Shown one piece after another: positions 10,945 to 22,362 of a stretch of DNA of 64,000 nucleotides. The position numbers and the translations under genes were made by a program. The stretch's first letter is position 1; the number at the start of each line of letters is the position of its first letter. The notes under the pieces are model-generated. The model made no database searches and was not told the DNA's origin. It saw only the letters and a program-made list of their open reading frames with translations. Where the stretch lies: positions 1,426,001-1,490,000 of the forward strand of contig OY752145.1 of assembly GCA_963573315.1 (NCBI GenBank). Reading direction: 5' to 3'. Source of the stretch: Entomortierella parvispora. Its lineage: Eukaryota > Mortierellomycota > Mortierellomycetes > Mortierellales > Mortierellaceae.

Positions 10945-11525
10945 TAATGACCAAACAGTAGTTCACCTCCCCCTTCTTTCCCTCTCTCACTCACACCCCA
11001 CCCGGCCAGCTTGCAGTAGATAATCCTTAATCCCAAAGAGGAACACGGTCATCCCAAAACAGATGACAACCTCGAGAGATCGTCCAGATTTGTCGCACTC
11101 AAAACACTTTGGGAATTTAAGTTGGCCGATTGCGTTCATGCTGGACGCTCTCCATTGTTTCCGGACATGGAGGCGCGCGATCATCCTTTTCGGGAACTTC
11201 ATGAACACACTGCAGGTTGGAGCAAGCTACAGGCAGTGCCCTGCTGACCAAGTCAAAGGCAAACAAATGATCTGCACGCAAGGACATCTTTTTCGGAATT
11301 ACGCCTGCTCTTCCCGCGCCCCTTTGCTTTTTCTTCTTTTCTTGTGTCCCCTCCATCATTTGCCCCCCTTTTCTGAGCCACCAAATACCAGGCACAGAAG
11401 CATGGATCGGCCGTCAAACGATCCCTTGCATGCTTCGATTTCAGGGCGCGGTGTGTTCTCAGGCATGAAATATATTTGAATGCAGTTTATTTCCGGTCTT
11501 AATGAGATGACCATTTGCAGCATCT
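9601..11525. other. Intergenic region between OPT1 promoter and OPT pseudogene
   Basis: This is about 1.9 kb with no recognisable gene. It holds the upstream promoter region of OPT1, a T run near 9800-9815 and the long AG repeat listed separately. The open frames here are short and low-complexity. Confidence 0.55.
10868..10941. repeat. (AG)n microsatellite, about 37 units
   Basis: A perfect AG dinucleotide run of about 74 bases lies between OPT1 and the OPT pseudogene. The Arg-Glu open frames it creates on the plus strand, and the Ser-Leu frames on the other, are artefacts of the repeat. Confidence 0.9.
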
Positions 11526-12570
11526 CTATGCACCGGGAACCTCTGGAGGGGCGTAATACGGCTGTCCGTCTAGTGGGCACAGATCATCACGAGTTCACCA
11601 CCACTTCACCATGTCCTTGTTACGGATACCAAAGATGAAGAACGATCAGGACCATGAAGGCCGTACTGGAATCAAAAGCCGCCAACAACACGTATGTGAA
11701 TCGCAGATGCCAATTTGGATGGTAACGGACCCAGAACTGAAAAAACGACTCCAATGGCAATCCAGTTGGGATACATGAAAGGTCGTGCTGGAGGTACGAT
11801 GGCAGTGGCACTCAGCAAGACGGCAGATGAACATACTGCCAGAACTAATTGGAGAAGACCTTCTTGAGGTAATAGAAGGGAATGGGTAGGAGGAGACCAA
11901 TGATGAAGAAGTAATTGACGGCTGCGAACCCGAGGCAAACATACGGTTAGGAGAGATAACACCCCAGATGACCGAAGCTGTGTAGAAAGTTGCAGCAGAG
12001 GGGCACTTGAATTCTACATTGGTCTTACTGGTACCATCTCGGACTCTAAAAGTTAGTTGCCCTTCAGCAAGTTAGTCAGACCAGCAATGATGGTACCGAG
12101 CAATTGGGCCCAGAACACGGCGCGTGGAGAACCTTCATGTAGTGGCCCAACTTGAGATCACCAACAAAGATCATAGCCTGCGCCATAGAGATATAACCAA
12201 GGGTCTTGAAAGTGACGTTGGCAGTGGGGCGGCCAGGATGGATATAGCCGATAACATGCTGTGATGATGCTCAGACCGGGTTGCTGGTTGGTAATAGCCT
12301 GAATAAGACCGACAGGGAGGGAAAAGAAGGCGGAAAGGGCGAGTGCCAAAAGGACACCCCACCAGGGAAGCTTGTGATCCCAGACCTCACAGGTAACAAT
12401 GGCAACAACGGTTATGAAGACAAACAAGGAGGCGTACCACCAGTCAGAAACCTCAGGTTAAGCCTTCATGAGATTGTGGTGGATATCCTCAGAGTGATCG
12501 CGAGACTGTCTCCGCTGAGCAAGCAACTTGTGGCGGTGGTACAGCCAAGTGTGGGCGACCATGGCGGCAA
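11526..12570 (-). pseudogene. Decayed, 5'-truncated OPT transporter copy
   Basis: Read on the minus strand, this stretch matches the C-terminal 55-60% of the neighbouring OPT genes in broken frames. It runs from VAHTWLYHRHKLLAQ near 12560, through PEVSDWWYASLFVF and HKLPWWGVLLALALSAFF, to a C-terminal DDLCPLDGQPYY and a TAG at 11526-11528. Visible lesions are a TAA at 12458-12460 where intact copies have Tyr (KAYPEV), a 2-base deletion near 12258, a 1-base deletion near 12130 before the PPR motif, and a TGA at 11595-11597 in place of Gly of WWGTR. Exon 1 and roughly the first 300 residues, including NPGPFN, are absent. QSRDHSED and LAQ resemble OPT5-OPT7 rather than the flanking OPT1 and OPT2. 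It is not expected to make a transporter. Confidence 0.93.
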
Positions 12571-12881
12571 GGACAATCCAGTCGAGCAATCTTGGACAGA
12601 CCTCATCATATAGTTTGGCGCTAGTTCAAAGCAAAGTCTTGGGCATCCAACTACCCATCAGCAGTCCAGTCATGTAAAGTGTAGACTTGCTCTTACAACA
12701 GGCCACGATGTGCAGAAGGCAACAAGAAACAGAGACCACACATCGCCCAGCAAACAACTCGCGAGGTTTTGTAGAAAAGGGACAAAGGACATCCGCGTAG
12801 CATAGCCACAGCGAGGATCAATCCGTCGGCGCCAATGTTTTATTATGAGATATATGATAACAAGATGAGTCCACTCAAAAT
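12571..12881. other. Gap between OPT pseudogene and OPT2
   Basis: About 310 bp with no OPT similarity that I can see, so the pseudogene's 5' half has been deleted or replaced. A minus-strand AATAAA at 12839-12844, about 40 bases past the OPT2 stop, is a likely poly(A) signal. Confidence 0.55.
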
Positions 12882-15174
12882 CTACTCGGAAGGAGGGGGA
12901 GCTGGGGGATCGAAGGTTGGAGCACCATCCAAGGGGCAGAGATTGCTTCTGGTACCCCACCAGTTGGGCATGCTCTTGTCTCGGATACCGAAGATAAAGA
13001 ATCCGATCAAAACCATGAAGGCCGTACCAGAGTCAAAGGCAGCCGAGAGAATGTAGGTGTAGCGCAAGTGCCACTCGTTGTGGTAACGACGCATGAAGTA
13101 CTGGAAGGTGAATCCGAGAGCCAACCAGTTAGTGTAATGGTAGGCCGAAGCGGGAGGCATCATACCAGTGGCACCCAAGATGACAGGGATGTGGATGTAC
13201 TCCATCCAAGTGTTGGGGAACCTCTTCTTGAGGAAGTAGAAGGGAATGGGCAACACAAGACCGATCAAGAAAAAGTAATTGATGGCGTTGTAGATGGAAG
13301 TAGGTCCGAACATTCTGTTGGGCGAAATCACACCCCAGATGACAGAGGCCGAGTAGAAGGTATTGACATAGGGGCAGGAGAAGTTCTCGTTTTTGGGTGT
13401 GCACACGTTGTGCTGGGAGGTAAGCAACCAGTTGGCAGTCAACAAGTTGACAAGACCAGCAACGAAGGTACCAGTCAACTGGGCCCAGAACATAGCACGA
13501 GGGGGAACCTTCATGTAGTGGCCGAGCTTGAGATCCGAGGTGAAGGTCAGAGCCTGGGCCATGGAGATGTAACCGAGGGTCTTGAAGGTAACGTTGGCAA
13601 TGGGGTGACCGGGGAGGATGTAGCCGATAACGTACTCAGTGATGATGTTAAGACCGGGTTGCTGGTTGGTGAGAGCCTGGATGAGACCGACGGGGAGGAC
13701 GAAGATGCAAGAGAGAGCAATGGCCAAAAGGACACCCCACCAAGGGAGCTTGTAGTTCCAGACCTCGCAAGTGACAATGGCAACAACGGTCATGAGAACG
13801 AACAAGCCGATGTACCACCAGTCGGGGACCTCAGGGTAAGCCTGCATGAGACGATGGTGAATATCCTCAGAGTGCTCGCGAGACTGTCTCCACTGGGCAA
13901 CCAACTTGTGACGGTGGTACAACCAGGTGTGGGTGATCATGGACGAAAGACCAGCGAAACCAACACCATAGGTCAAAGCAAAGAAGGTGGAGATACGGAG
14001 AGGACCATAGTCTTTGTACTTAGCCTCATCAAGAGCAAAGTCTGTCATGACAGCGTCGACATCGTAGGGAGAACCATCGATTTTGAACAAATGGGCAGTG
14101 ATGACAGGGTACTTCTGTGCATCCCAGAGGTTGGTGTAGTAGGCGATGGGAGTCATAACCCAGGCGATGACGAAGAAACCAATGAAGATGTTGACCTGGG
14201 CCCACCATGGGACAACCAAAGGCGAGGTAAGGTAAGCGACAATGTTGTTCCAGTCCAGAGAGATGGCACCAATACCAAGACCGGATACGCCTCCAAGCTG
14301 ACCCAAGAGCTTGCTTTGGGGGTTAATCCAGCAGAGCCAAGCAATGGAGCTCATCACTGGGAAGATAAAGCCGGGCAACCAATGGTAACAGAACATGGCG
14401 AAGGTTGCAACCATGAAGAACTTGTAACGAGACCACTCACCAGGAGCAAGGTCTTCCTCCTTATGGAGAGTATTGAACAAGGCGACCTGGACCAAGTTGG
14501 CAGGCCAGACCATGGCAGCGGGGTAGACAAGGTAACGACGGAGAACACCGGCCATACCGTATCCCAACATCTGGGTGGTGAGAATAAGGAGGAAGTTGGC
14601 AAGGAAACCAAAGTCCTGGTGGTAGAAGACCTTTTGAATGACGGTGATATCTACAGCGTAGGCGGTACCAGCGGCACAGTTAGCTGTAAGACCGACCAAG
14701 ACGTGCTCCTTGATGTTGAAGGGACCGGGGTTGAGGCGACCAGAGGGGAGGACGCGGGCCATGAGCATTCCGACGGGGTAGGCAATCAATTGAATGACCA
14801 AGGCCGAAATGGTCATAGGGTTGGAGCGGAACCAGCTGTCGGAGAGAAAAAACGCGGAAAAAAAAAGAGTCAGAGGCCGGAGAACAAAAAATCAAAAAAA
14901 TCAACGCCAGGGTCACTTGGCAGGGTATGGAACCACGGAACACTTACAAGAACTGGTTGAAGAAGGACAACAGGCAAGAGAAGAGAATAGCCATGGTCCA
15001 GTAACGGAAAGTGAGGGTGGGCATGGAGGGATCATCCTTGTTGGAGACGATGGCGGCAACCTCGGGAATAGGAGAGTTATCTTCTTCCTCGAGAATGACC
15101 GAGGAGCTCTCGACATCGTGCTTATCATCAACATACTCCTTCTCAGCAAGATACTCTTGCTTGTGCTCGGACAT
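12882..15174 (-). CDS. OPT2: oligopeptide transporter (OPT family, PT clade)
   Basis: Exons 14948..15174 and 12882..14835 with a 112-nt intron (GTAAGTG...CCGACAG) give 726 residues. This is the longest intron among the seven copies, but it sits at the same codon. The protein starts MSEHKQEYLAEKEYVDDKHD. The OPT signature NPGPFNIKEHV is near residue 111 and MKVPPRAMFWAQ is in the second half. The tail is proline-rich (FDPPAPPPSE). The fold and role are those of a proton-coupled oligopeptide importer of the plasma membrane, with unknown substrate preference. It belongs with OPT1, OPT3 and OPT4 by VAQWRQSREHSED. Blocks of about 55 bases are identical in DNA to OPT4 (see findings). The ATG is the first after the TATA box at 15335, about 160 bp upstream. 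Confidence 0.95.
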
Positions 15175-15334
15175 TGTGTTGTGGATTATGGAAGGGAGGC
15201 ACGGACGGTAGGAGAGGAGGAGAGGATGGAAGCGGTAGGTCGGATGACAGAGGGGAAGCTGCCTGAGAAGAGGAGGGTCTAAGGAAGGAAGAAGGACAAG
15301 AGACAAGGGACCACACTTTTGGCCAAGGTCTTTG

Positions 15335-15344
15335 TCCTTTTATA
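15335..15344 (-). promoter_or_regulatory. TATA box of OPT2
   Basis: The minus strand reads TATAAAAGGA about 160 bp upstream of the OPT2 ATG, identical to the OPT1 element. Confidence 0.7.
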
Positions 15345-16181
15345 CCTCAGGCAAAGAAAGGGTGGAGATCAAAGATATTGTGGGCAGTGGGCGTGCGTAT
15401 CAAGGTTATACCATACATGAACATCAACAAGAGCCGAGGGAATGATGGGAAAGTGTTCATCGTGCTCGGTAACGCCACCTGTTAGCTCATAATCCGATCA
15501 TCAAATAGGAACACATCCGTTGCCATTCAAGGCCTCGCGCTGACAGATTGAGAAGAAGAAGGATACGACGATGGTGTTGGTAACCAATTGGAGCCACGCG
15601 GTGTGTCCACTGCGCGGTTCATTATGCTTAAATTGGACACGATTGTCAGCGCGCCCCTGTTTACCAGGTCCGCATTGAATACCGAGTTTAAGGACAGTTG
15701 CTCTCATCCTCGTCAAGAAGGTCATTGAGACAGCATTGGGCAGCCCGAAATAAAAGAAACAGCTTTGGAAAGAATGGAAAGTTCTCGCCTTGGCGTGAGT
15801 GAAATCTTTGTCCTTTGAGTTTACAATTGCACTAAGCAACGCTTGTGACAAAGTTCGCCCTTCCTCCCGCCCCCGTCACTGGTCGCTTTTCTCTATCTGG
15901 CGGAAGTGCTTCCGACGAAGAATTAGTTAACTGCATGCGCCCTTCCTCCTGTGAATTGGGGGTGTTAAAGAGGGCTGACTCAGTCTTTGTCACCAAGGAT
16001 TGTTGCGCACTCGATGATAGTCTAAGACCAACTTCTCTGACTTTACTTATTATGTTTTGCAATGATTCTCCTAGGCGAGCACAGCCACAATAATGGGTTC
16101 TGAACACAAAAGAACACGCTTACCAGGATGGATCGTCGCTGTATTGAGAGCAACACTGCCATTCATATATCCTACGGTACG
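15345..16181. other. Intergenic region between OPT2 and OPT3
   Basis: It contains the OPT2 upstream promoter and the OPT3 3' UTR. No gene, RNA or large repeat is recognisable. Confidence 0.55.
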
Positions 16182-18438
16182 TTACTGTGGAGGTGCAATC
16201 GATGGTTTGCCGTTCAGAGGACACAGATTACCGCGGGTACCCCACCAATCCACCATGCCCTTGCCGCGGATACCAAAGACGAAGAATGACACCAAAACCA
16301 TGAAAGCGACACCGGCATCAAAGGCGGCAGAGAGAATGTAGGTGAAGCGCAAGTGCCATTCGTTGTGGTAACGACGCAAGAAAAACTGGAAGATGAAACC
16401 GACGGCCAACCAGTTGGTGTAGTGGTAGGGTGATGCTGGAGGCATCATCCCAGTGGAAGCCAAGATGATAGGGATATGAATCATCTCCATCCAGGTGTTG
16501 GGGAACCTCTTCTTAAGGAAATAGAAGGGAATGGGCAGCACAAGTCCGATCAAGAAAAAGTAATTGATAGCGTTGTAGATGGAGGTAGGTCCGAACATTC
16601 TGTTGGGCGCAATGACACCCCAGATGACAGAGGCCGAGTAGAAGGTATTAACATAGGGGCAGGAGAAGTCCTTGCTCGCTTCTGTGCACACGTTAACCTG
16701 AGAGTGGAGTAGCCAGTTGGCAGTCAACAAGTTGACCAGACCAGCGATGAAGGTACCAGTTAGCTGGGCCCAGAACATGGCACGAGGGGGGATCTTCATG
16801 TAGTGACCGAGCTTGAGATCCGAGGTGAAGGTCAGAGCCTGGGCCATGGAGATATAACCAAGAGTCTTGAACGTAACGTTGGCAATGGGGCGACCAGGTA
16901 GGATATAACCGATAACATACTCAGTAATGATATTAAGACCAGGTTGCTGGTTGGTGAGAGCTTGGATGAGACCGACGGGGAGGACGAAGAAGCAAGAGAG
17001 AGCAATGGCCAAAAAAACGGCCCACCAAGGGAGCATGTAATTCCAGACCTCGCAAGTAACAACCGCGATAACGGTCATGAGAATGAATAAAGTGGCATAC
17101 CACCAGTCGGGGACCTCAGGGTAAGCCTGCATGAGACGATGGTGGATATCCTCAGAGTGCTCGCGAGACTGTCTCCACTGGGCAACCAACTTGTGGCGAT
17201 GGTACAACCAGGTGTGGGTGATCATGGACGAAAGACCAGCGAAACCGATACCGTAGGTCAAGGCAAAGAAGGGAGTGATACGGAGAGGACCATAGGCGGC
17301 GTACTTATCCTCATCGAGAACGAAGTTTGTCATGACCGCATTGGTGTCGTAAGCTTGGCCTGAAGTCGTGTAGAGTTTTGAGTTGTTGATCGGGAACTTT
17401 TTGGCATCCCAGAGGTTGGTGTAATAGGCAATGGGGTTCATGACGAAAGCAATGAGGAAAACACCGATACCGATGTTAACCTGGGCCCACCATGGAACAA
17501 CCAAGGGAGACACAAGGTAGGAACAGATATTGTTCCAGTCCAAGGATATGGTACCGATACCAAGGCCCTTGCTGCCTGTAAGCTGGGCTACAAGAAGGCT
17601 GTCGGGTTTGAGCCAGCAAATCCAGGCAATGGAGCTCAAGACAGGGAATAGGAAACCTGGGAGCCATTGGTAACAGAACATGGTAAACGTGGCGACCATA
17701 AAGAACTTGTAGCGCGACCACTGTCTTGGAGCCAGATTCTCACTCTCATGCAAGGTGTTGAACAAGGCAACTTGAACCAAGTTGGCAGGCCAGACCATGG
17801 CAGCGGGGTAGACAAGGTAACGGCGGAGAACACCGGCCATACCGTATCCCAACATCTGGGTAGTGAGAATAAGGAGGAAGTTGGCAAGGAAACCGAAGTC
17901 CTGCCCGTAAAAGACCTTCTGGATGACGGTAATATCGACAGCGTAGGCAGTACCGCCAGCACAGTTAGCGGTTAGAGCGACCAAGACGTGCTCCTTGATG
18001 TTGAAGGGACCGGGGTTGAGGCGACCAGAGGGGAGGACGCGGGCCATGAACTTGCCAACAGGATATGATACCAGCTGGATAACAAGGGGTGAGATGGACA
18101 GGGGGTTCGTTCGGAACCAGCTAAATATGGAGGAATAAAACATCAGTAGCTGAAGAGAGAGAAATCAAAATCGGATGTTCGTGCAGGACGATCACTTACA
18201 AGAATTGGTTGAAGAACGACAACAGGCAAGAGAAGAAAACAGCCATGGCCCAGAAACGGAAAGTGAGAGTGGGTAAAGAGGGGTCATCTTCGTTGGATAC
18301 AACAGCCGCCACTTCAGGGATAGGGGATATTTCCTCTTCTTGGATAGAGACAGAAGAGCGCTCTACATCTAGCTCTAGCTTCTCGTCAACGATATCCTCT
18401 TTCTCTGCAAGGTAAGCGTTCCGGGATTCGACCGTCAT
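16182..18438 (-). CDS. OPT3: oligopeptide transporter (OPT family, PT clade)
   Basis: Exons 18200..18438 and 16182..18120 with a 79-nt intron (GTAAGTG...ATTTAG) give 725 residues. The N-terminus is four residues longer than in OPT2 and more divergent (MTVESRNAYLAEKEDIVDEK). NPGPFNIKEHV is near residue 115 and MKIPPRAMFWAQ follows in the second half. The loop before the YGPLRI motif (SKLYTTSGQAYDTNAV) differs strongly from the other copies. This may affect substrate choice, but that is inference. It shares the segment TCEVWNYMLPWWAV only with OPT4, where the DNA is nearly identical. A TATA box lies about 160 bp upstream of the ATG. No AATAAA was seen just past the stop. Confidence 0.95.
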
Positions 18439-18595
18439 AGCAGGCGAGGTGAAAGCAGGAGAAGCGGCGGATAGTTAGGGTGAGTGCAAAGAAATGCCTG
18501 ATAAAAAAAAAGAGAACTGGCGAGGCTTTCAAGAAGGTTGGTCAAGGAGGAAGGAAGGGAAGAGGACGACGGACAAGAGTGGGGTCAAGAGAATG

Positions 18596-18606
18596 TCCTT
18601 TTTATA
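18596..18606 (-). promoter_or_regulatory. TATA box of OPT3
   Basis: The minus strand reads TATAAAAAGGA, one A longer than in OPT1 and OPT2, about 160 bp upstream of the OPT3 ATG. Confidence 0.7.
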
Positions 18607-19144
18607 CCAAAAGGCGACCGCCCACTCAGCATGGTTTTGTAAGAAAGTAGAAGTTTTCGAGTGGATGACCCTCCCCATTTCATCCCACATCGGGGGCGAG
18701 CTCGCTTTTTTCAGCAACAGAAGGTCTCCTGCCCTTTGCCCTGACCCTGTTCGGAAGGCTCCCGGCGATGGGACGCGTTTCCGTGCGATGGAAGACGGGT
18801 CTGCACTCGCGCTGGCCAATGAGAGCAATTCGATTTCTAAGGGGAAATTTGTGGGACGTTCATCAAACAAAGGAGCGGAAGCATTACCGAGGGTTTTGAG
18901 CAAAAGCCCGCCCTCTTGAGGATGGAGAGTGTCCGGTTGGACGACACCTGGTAACCATTTCACTCAGCCTCAGCGGCGCTGACCAACACTGCTGTGCGTG
19001 TTCTTGCTGTAAAGAAGAGTGATCTGTGAGTGAGATATCCTGAGAAACTGCAGAAGTGCTGTTGACAGTAGTATTATAATAGCAGACATTTTATTCAACT
19101 TTGGCGTGAAAAAAACTTGTTGACCGAGTTCATTTGCCCTCTTA
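18607..19144. other. Intergenic region between OPT3 and OPT4
   Basis: It contains the OPT3 upstream promoter and the OPT4 3' UTR. A minus-strand AATAAA at 19089-19094, about 50 bases past the OPT4 stop, is a likely poly(A) signal. No gene is seen. Confidence 0.55.
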
Positions 19145-21416
19145 TTATTCATCAGGGCCCTTTGGAGGAGGGATAGTAGGAGTGCCATCCAAGGGGCAAA
19201 GATCTTCGCGAGTGCCCCACCAAGGGGCCATGGACTTGCCCCGGATGCTGAAGATGAAGAACGACAGCAAAACCATAAAAGCGACACCGGAATCAAAGGC
19301 AGCCGATAGAATGTAGGTGAAACGCAAGTGCCACTCGCTATGGTAACGACGGAGGTAGAATTGGAAGACAAAACCAACGGCCAACCAGTTGGTGTAATGG
19401 TAGGCCGAAGCGGGAGGCATCATACCAGTAGCTGCCAGCAAGACGGGGATGTGAACGTTGTCCAACCAGGTGTTGGGGAATCTCCTTTTGATGAAGTAGA
19501 AAGGAATAGGCAACAGGAAACCAGCAATGAAAAAGTAATTGATGGCGTTGTAGATGGAGGTAGGTCCGAACATCTTGTTAGGTGAGATGACACCCCAGAT
19601 GACGGAGGCCGAGTAGAATGTGTTGACAAAAGGGCACTTGAAATCCTTGCTCTTTGTGGTGCAAATATCCTTCTGAGAGCTGAGCAACCAGTTGGCAGTC
19701 AGTAAGTTGACAAGACCAGCAATGAAGGTACCGACCAACTGAGCCCAGAACATGGCACGAGGGGGGATCTTCATGTAGTGACCGAGCTTGAGGTCCGAGG
19801 TGAAGGTCAAAGCTTGGGCCATGGAGATGTAACCGAGAGTCTTAAAGGTAACGTTGGCAATAGGGCGACCGGGGAGGATGTAGCCGATAACGTACTCAGT
19901 GATGATGTTAAGACCGGGTTGCTGGTTGGTGAGAGCCTGGATGAGACCGACGGGGAGGACGAAAAAGGCCGAGAGGGCTACGCACATGAGGACGGCCCAC
20001 CAAGGGAGCATGTAATTCCAGACCTCGCAAGTAACAACCGCGATAACGGTCATGAGAATGAATAAAGTGGCGTACCACCAGTCGGGGACCTCAGGGTAAG
20101 ACTGCATGAGACGATGGTGGATATCCTCAGAGTGCTCGCGAGACTGCTTCCACTGGGCAACCAACTTGTGGCGATGGTACAACCAGGTGTGGGTGACCAT
20201 GGATGAGAGACCAGCGAAACCAATACCGTAGGTCAAGGCAAAGAAGGTGGCAATACGGAGGGGACCATAAACAGCGTACTTATCCTCGTCCATAGTGTAA
20301 TTTGACATGATGGCCGCGGTGTCGTAAGGAGAACCATCGACTTTGAACAAACGGGCAGTAAGGATAGGGAACTTCTTTGCGTCCCAAAGGTTGGTGTAGT
20401 AAGCGATTGGTACCATAACCCAGGCGATGACGAAGAAACCAATGAAGATGTTGACCTGGGCCCACCATGGAACAATTAGAGGCGAGGTAAGGTAAGCGAC
20501 AATGTTGTTCCAGTCCAGAGAGATGGCACCAATTCCCAAACTGCCGGCACCACCGATCTGGGACATGAGAACGCTGTCGGGTTTGAGCCAGCAAACCCAA
20601 GCGATGGAGCTCAAGACAGGGAAAAGGAAACCTGGGAGCCATTGGTAACAGAACATGGCGAAGGTTGCAACAAGGAAGAACTTGTAACGAGACCACTGGC
20701 CAGGAGCAAGATCTTCGTCCTTATGGAGAGTGTTGAACAAAGCAACTTGGACTAAGGTGGCGGGCCAGATCATGGCGGAGGGGTAGACAAGGTAACGACG
20801 GAGGACACCAGCCATTCCGTATCCCAACATTTGAGTGGTGAGAATGAGGAGGAAGTTGGCGAGGAAACCAAAGTCCTGGTGGTAGAAGACCTTCTGGATG
20901 ACGGTGATATCGACAGCGTAGGCAGTACCAGCGGCACAGTTGGCAGTAAGACCGACCAAGACGTGCTCCTTGATGTTGAAGGGACCGGGGTTGAGGCGAC
21001 CGGTGGGGAGGACGCGGGCCATGAACTTTCCGACGGGATAGGCGACCAATTGAATGACCAAGGCTGAGATAGTCATGGGGTTCGTTCGAAACCAGCTACA
21101 AGAATAAATCAGTTGGGATTGATGAGGATGTGGAAAGATGGCCATCGGTCCAGCGTCCAGCAATCTCGGACCTCAAAACTTACAAGAACTGGTTGAAGAA
21201 GGAAAGCAACATGGAGAAGAAAATGGCCATAGCCCAGTAACGAAAAGTCATGACAGGGAGGGAGGGATCGTCCTTGTTAGAGACGATGGCAGCAACCTCA
21301 GGAATGGGGGAGTTCTCTTCCTCTTCAAGAATGATGGACGAACGCTCGATGTCGTGCTTGACGTCATCGAGGTAGTCCTTCTCAGCAAGATACTCTTGCT
21401 TTTGTTCGGAGGTCAT
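19145..21416 (-). CDS. OPT4: oligopeptide transporter (OPT family, PT clade)
   Basis: Exons 21184..21416 and 19145..21095 with an 88-nt intron (GTAAGT...CTTGTAG) give 727 residues. The start is MTSEQKQEYLAEKDYLDDVK. NPGPFNIKEHV lies near residue 113, here preceded by PTGR instead of PSGR, and MKIPPRAMFWAQ follows later. VAQWKQSREHSED has Lys where the other copies have Arg. The gene looks like a mosaic. The region around VNIFIGFFVIAWVM matches OPT2 in DNA, while the region around WNYMLPWWAV matches OPT3. The protein is expected to import small peptides with protons at the plasma membrane. The substrate is unknown. A TATA box sits about 120 bp upstream of the ATG. Confidence 0.95.
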
Positions 21417-21533
21417 GATGACTGGCGGGGAAGCTGGTCGATGAAAGGAGTCGAGTATGAAAGTGAGAGGGAGAGAGAGGGAGAGAGGAACGAGCAGCCA
21501 AAGACAAAGGTTTCTTCCAGGAATTTAGCAGTT

Positions 21534-21542
21534 GCTTTTATA
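21534..21542 (-). promoter_or_regulatory. TATA box of OPT4
   Basis: The minus strand reads TATAAAAGC about 120 bp upstream of the OPT4 ATG. Confidence 0.65.
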
Positions 21543-22362
21543 TCAACGAGCCGAAGGCAACAGCATGCTGAACCCCAAAACGGTGAGGCCGGTGCCACTG
21601 AGGGCATCTCAGGGGGGCAGACACACTCTCCCATGAACTCTTGGGAACATTGGACAACGATGTGACAGTCCCTGTCTCATCTTTCCAGACTGTCCGATGG
21701 CAAAGACGATCTGCCTAACCTCCTTGACCGCGTCCTCTCTAGATTTTCCAACTTTTCAAACATGGTTTGTTTTGTTGGACAAAGCGCTTCATGCATTAGT
21801 GTACTTTATCCCAAATAAACTCATTTGGGAAGGTGCAGATGTCAAACAGTTGCATGTGCCCTAAGCATGGTTGTGCAGACTGGACAAACCAGAGCTGCTT
21901 CACTGGGTGTCAGTTGAAGTTTTTGGGCACTCTTCTCTCTCGATTTTAAGATTCCTCCTTTTTTTCGCCGCGGTGATCACAGGGAAAAATGTGTGAGCAC
22001 CAACCCAGCTGCATCGTCTTTTCTTTTTCTTCCTGGCATTCTCTAGAATAATCATAGTTTCCATTCGCGCATTGAGTCGTTTGGTTCATTCAGGAAATGT
22101 TTCTCGCCCAACTGCATCGTCCCAAAGCCCGAGTAAAGGGTTGAATCCGACCGGTACGTGCAGGCAACACCGTTGTTGGCGCTTGTCTGCTACAAACCAT
22201 TCTCGGAATGGAAGGTGAATCCTCCTTCACCCCCCTGATTTACGTTAACTTGTCTTTTTAAGAGTTCACAAGACGACCCTGTCTTGAGTAGAGAGAGAAT
22301 GAGTCCGTAAGGATCTTTGTTTTTATTACAATTGGGAGGCGATGGAAGGATCTATTGGGCGT
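21543..22362. other. Intergenic region between OPT4 and OPT5
   Basis: It holds the OPT4 upstream promoter and the OPT5 3' UTR. A minus-strand AATAAA at 22322-22327 is about 36 bases past the OPT5 stop. Nothing else is recognisable. Confidence 0.55.

Noticed and set aside
10681-11036. Arg-Glu and Ser-Leu frames across the AG repeat
   Set aside because: A dinucleotide repeat of this length is open in several frames by itself. The flanks show no conservation signal.
12600-12881. 5' half of the OPT pseudogene
   Set aside because: I looked for NPGPFN, the exon 1 motif and the first membrane segments on the minus strand and found none.
13068-14960. 630-residue open frame on the plus strand over OPT2
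   Set aside because: It is antisense to the OPT2 exons and intron. Similar shadows occur over the other OPT copies. The product has no recognisable features.
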